In this document: one piece after another, positions 62,126 through 64,000 of the stretch | Layout: each line of letters begins with the position of its first letter | How positions within the stretch are numbered: position 1 is the stretch's first letter | Assembly: GCF_900537115.1 (NCBI RefSeq) | Contig: NZ_UNRG01000002.1 | Span: 124,591-188,590, forward strand | Source of the DNA: Arthrobacter sp. Alg241-R88 | GTDB taxonomy: Bacteria > Actinomycetota > Actinomycetes > Actinomycetales > Micrococcaceae | DNA length: 64,000 bases | Direction: 5' to 3' | The notes under the pieces: generated by a model | What the model saw: only the letters and a program-made list of their open reading frames with translations | Database searches by the model: none | Told to the model about the DNA's origin: nothing | Position numbers and translations under genes: made by a program

Positions 62126-62614
62126 ATGAGCGGACACGGCGCCCCCGATATCGACCTCTCCACCCTCAACCCGGCCGAAACCTCGCAGCTCCGGCTGGCC
62201 ATCGTTGCGGCCAGCTGGCACACCCAGATCATGGACGGGCTCCTGGACGGTGCACTGCGCGCAGCGAAGGACGCCAGCATCGCCGAGCCCACTGTCCTGC
62301 GCGTCCCGGGCAGCTTTGAGCTGCCTGTCGCTGCCGCCCGGCTGGCACCGCACTTCGACGCCGTCGTAGCCCTCGGTGTTGTGATCCGCGGCGGTACGCC
62401 GCACTTCGAGTACGTCTGCCAGGCTGCGACGTCGGGCCTCACCGACGTGAGCGTGCGCACCGGAGTCCCGGTGGGCTTCGGCGTCCTGACCTGCGACACC
62501 GAACAGCAGGGCCTGGACCGTGCCGGCCTCCCCGGCTCAAAGGAAGACAAAGGCCACGAAGCCGTTACCGCGGCGCTGGCCACCGCCGTCGTGCTCAAGC
62601 AGTACGGCAACTAG
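62126..62614 (+). CDS. ribH: 6,7-dimethyl-8-ribityllumazine synthase
   Basis: A 162-residue enzyme that condenses the pyrimidine and butanone phosphate into lumazine, forming large assemblies. The motifs [31 protein letters not shown] and GHEAVTAAL are present; the active-site histidine is in TPHFEYV. It is the last gene of the riboflavin operon, with a terminator-like hairpin behind it. Confidence 0.95.
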   Translation: MSGHGAPDIDLSTLNPAETSQLRLAIVAASWHTQIMDGLLDGALRAAKDASIAEPTVLRVPGSFELPVAAARLAPHFDAVVALGVVIRGGTPHFEYVCQAATSGLTDVSVRTGVPVGFGVLTCDTEQQGLDRAGLPGSKEDKGHEAVTAALATAVVLKQYGN

Positions 62615-62638
62615 CACACCCGCGCAGGCGGGCGTGTG
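62615..62638 (+). terminator. Hairpin after the riboflavin operon
   Basis: CACACCCGC (62615-62623) can pair with GCGGGcGTGTG (62628-62638) with one bulged base, directly after the ribH stop. There is no T-run. Confidence 0.55.
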
Positions 62639-62702
62639 TGTGTTCACTCACATCGCGCCCGTCATGCAACGGCCCGACAGGCGCCCTTCGGGCCGCAGCA
62701 AG

Positions 62703-62708
62703 TAGGCT
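62703..62708 (+). promoter_or_regulatory. -10 box of hisE
   Basis: TAGGCT lies at -13 to -8 from the GTG of hisE, followed by GGAGGG too close to the start to act as a normal ribosome site; a leaderless or near-leaderless transcript is likely. Confidence 0.5.
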
Positions 62709-62715
62709 GGAGGGC

Positions 62716-62979
62716 GTGAAGAATTTCGAGACGCTGTTCGCTGAACTCAGCGAGAAGGCAGCCACCCGCCCGGAAGGCTCCCGCACCGTCGCTGAATTGG
62801 ACTCCGGTGTCCACGGCATCGGCAAGAAAGTCGTTGAGGAAGCAGCCGAAGTATGGATGGCTGCCGAATATGAATCCGATGAAGCGGCGGCCGAGGAAAT
62901 CTCCCAGCTGCTGTACCACCTGCAGGTTCTGATGCTCGCCAAAGGCCTGACCCTGGAAGACGTCTACAAGCATCTGTAG
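62716..62979 (+). CDS. hisE: Phosphoribosyl-ATP pyrophosphatase
   Basis: An 87-residue all-helical MazG-like enzyme for the second step of histidine synthesis. The metal-binding acidic helix is [13 protein letters not shown] and the [15 protein letters not shown] stretch is typical. GTG start at 62716. Stands alone (not fused to HisI), as usual in actinobacteria, and precedes hisG. Confidence 0.95.
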   Translation: MKNFETLFAELSEKAATRPEGSRTVAELDSGVHGIGKKVVEEAAEVWMAAEYESDEAAAEEISQLLYHLQVLMLAKGLTLEDVYKHL

Positions 62980-63068
62980 CCACCGGTCCGGCGCGCCTTT
63001 GCCGCCGGTGCCCGCCGTGGCCCGCATTGCCTGAATACCTAGACCTCCCGAATCCAGAAAGATTTCCC

Positions 63069-63929
63069 ATGCTGCGAGTAGCCGTCCCCAACAAGGGTTC
63101 CCTGTCCGAAGCCGCCTCTGCCATGCTGTCCGAAGCCGGCTACCGCCAGCGCCGCGATACCCGCGAACTGGTCATGGTGGACCCGGACAACGACATCGAG
63201 TTCTTCTTCCTCCGTCCGCGCGACATCGCCGTTTACGTGGGGCAGGGAACGCTCGACGTCGGCATCACCGGCCGTGACCTGCTGCTGGACGCCGAGGTGG
63301 AAGCCGAAGAGCTGCTGCCGCTGGGATTCGCCGCCTCCACCTTCCGCTTCGCCGGTCCGGTAGGGGATTTCGCCAAAGTTGAGGAGCTGGAGGGCAAGCG
63401 GCTGGCCACGAGCTATGACGGCCTGCTCCGCGGCTACCTCGCCGAACGCGGCGTCAATGCCAAGGTGGTCCGCCTGGACGGTGCCGTCGAATCTTCGGTC
63501 CGGCTTGGCGTAGCGGACGCCATCGCGGACGTCGTCGAAACCGGCAACACCCTCAAAGCGGCCGGGATGGAGATTTTCGGCGAGCCGATCCTCAAATCCG
63601 AAGCCGTCCTGATCCGGCGGACCGAAGAAGGCGGTGCCGCAAACGGCACAGCCAAGGAAATCGAGGTCCTGATCCGGCGCCTGCAGGGTGTGCTGGTGGC
63701 CCGGCAGTACGTGCTGATGGACTACGACATCCGCAAGGAACTCGTTGAACAGGCCGCCGCCCTGACGCCAGGCCTGGAATCACCTACGGTCTCTCCGCTG
63801 CGGGACTCGGACTGGGTTGCGGTGCGGTCCATGGTGCCCAAGAGGGAAACCAACCGGATCATGGACGAGCTGTACGACCTTGGCGCCCGTGCCATCCTGG
63901 TCAGCAGCATCCACGCCTGCCGCATCTGA
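63069..63929 (+). CDS. hisG: ATP phosphoribosyltransferase (long form)
   Basis: A 286-residue catalytic subunit of the first histidine-synthesis step, joining ATP and PRPP. It has the type I periplasmic-binding-like halves (LRVAVPNKGSLSE, DVGITGRDLL, the PRPP loop DVVETGNTLKAAG) and the C-terminal allosteric domain of about 75 residues that lets histidine inhibit it without HisZ. The frame is open to 63027, but ATG 63069 follows AGAAAG and gives the family start. Confidence 0.95.
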   Translation: MLRVAVPNKGSLSEAASAMLSEAGYRQRRDTRELVMVDPDNDIEFFFLRPRDIAVYVGQGTLDVGITGRDLLLDAEVEAEELLPLGFAASTFRFAGPVGDFAKVEELEGKRLATSYDGLLRGYLAERGVNAKVVRLDGAVESSVRLGVADAIADVVETGNTLKAAGMEIFGEPILKSEAVLIRRTEEGGAANGTAKEIEVLIRRLQGVLVARQYVLMDYDIRKELVEQAAALTPGLESPTVSPLRDSDWVAVRSMVPKRETNRIMDELYDLGARAILVSSIHACRI

Positions 63930-63978
63930 TTCCGCACGCACCGCTGCATCAACGCACCCCAGAATTCCAGGAGTTCCC

Positions 63979-64000
63979 ATGGCAGTAGCCGTACGCGTCA
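63979..64000 (+). CDS. hisF: Probable hisF, 5' end only
   Basis: An ATG at 63979 with CAGGAG 6 bases upstream begins a frame reading MAVAVRV up to the window edge, which matches the usual actinobacterial imidazole glycerol phosphate synthase cyclase start. Only seven residues are visible; the his context supports the assignment. Confidence 0.65.

Overview
The window is a stretch of high-GC actinobacterial chromosome, most likely Micrococcaceae (Arthrobacter/Pseudarthrobacter type). This rests on the protein families present (DUF222/HNH nuclease, SepH, DUF4193, DUF3093, DUF3710, DUF3159, DUF3000, DUF5998, CydDC fusion), on many GTG/TTG starts, on several promoters whose TAnnnT box lies 7-12 bases before the start codon (leaderless style), and on gene order shared with Mycobacterium (dut, DUF3710, OB protein, DUF3159, two TrkA proteins, APC permease, RNA methyltransferase). 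Nearly all of it is ordinary chromosome; no insertion sequence, prophage or CRISPR array is evident.

Layout. 1-4.1 kb: end of cytochrome bd oxidase (cydB) and a fused CydDC exporter. 4.1-12.7 kb: DinB protein and topoisomerase subunit parC on the minus strand, then a GNAT/acyl-CoA-synthetase fusion, DUF5998, a phosphodiesterase and thymidine kinase. 12.9-14.6 kb: a DUF222/HNH nuclease. 14.7-24.8 kb: the conserved actinobacterial block sepH, DUF4193, DUF3093, dut, DUF3710, OB-fold protein, DUF3159, two RCK-type potassium proteins, a KimA-like permease and an RNA methyltransferase. 25-33 kb: aconitase, dxs, DUF402, an unknown protein, an aldo/keto reductase and a nucleoside hydrolase. 33.3-36.4 kb: a complete ECF transporter (S, T, fused A1A2). 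36.5-46.9 kb (minus): fatty-acid beta-oxidation pair, a tandem/inverted repeat array, RNase D, DUF3000, threonine aldolase, SDR, DUF6421, MsrB and an unknown protein. 47-52.3 kb: alpha/beta hydrolase, small Cys/His protein, YbaK, SufE, sulfurtransferase, ZapE and a small antitoxin-like protein. 52.4-53.5 kb: five minus-strand tRNA genes (Gly-Cys-Val-Gly-Val in transcription order) and one plus-strand tRNA-Val. 53.5-64 kb: a PD-(D/E)XK nuclease candidate, def-fmt-rsmB-rpe, an FMN riboswitch with ribD-ribE-ribB-ribA-ribH, then hisE-hisG-hisF (cut off).

How genes work together. def and fmt process initiator methionine. The rib genes form one flavin-controlled pathway from GTP and ribulose 5-phosphate (rpe lies directly upstream). 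The two TrkA-like proteins and the KimA-like permease form a potassium locus with no TrkH-type channel in view. The sulfurtransferase and SufE form a sulfur-handling pair. The nucleoside hydrolase plus ECF transporter suggests uptake and salvage of a nucleoside-related compound.

The signals I consider most worth a second look are the 32-33 bp repeat array with an embedded perfect hairpin at 40.1-40.3 kb, the complementary active-site losses in the two halves of the ECF ATPase, the hairpin leader before the DUF6421 gene, and the small coupled reading frame between the FMN riboswitch and ribD. Database comparisons and gene-order statements are from memory; no search was run.
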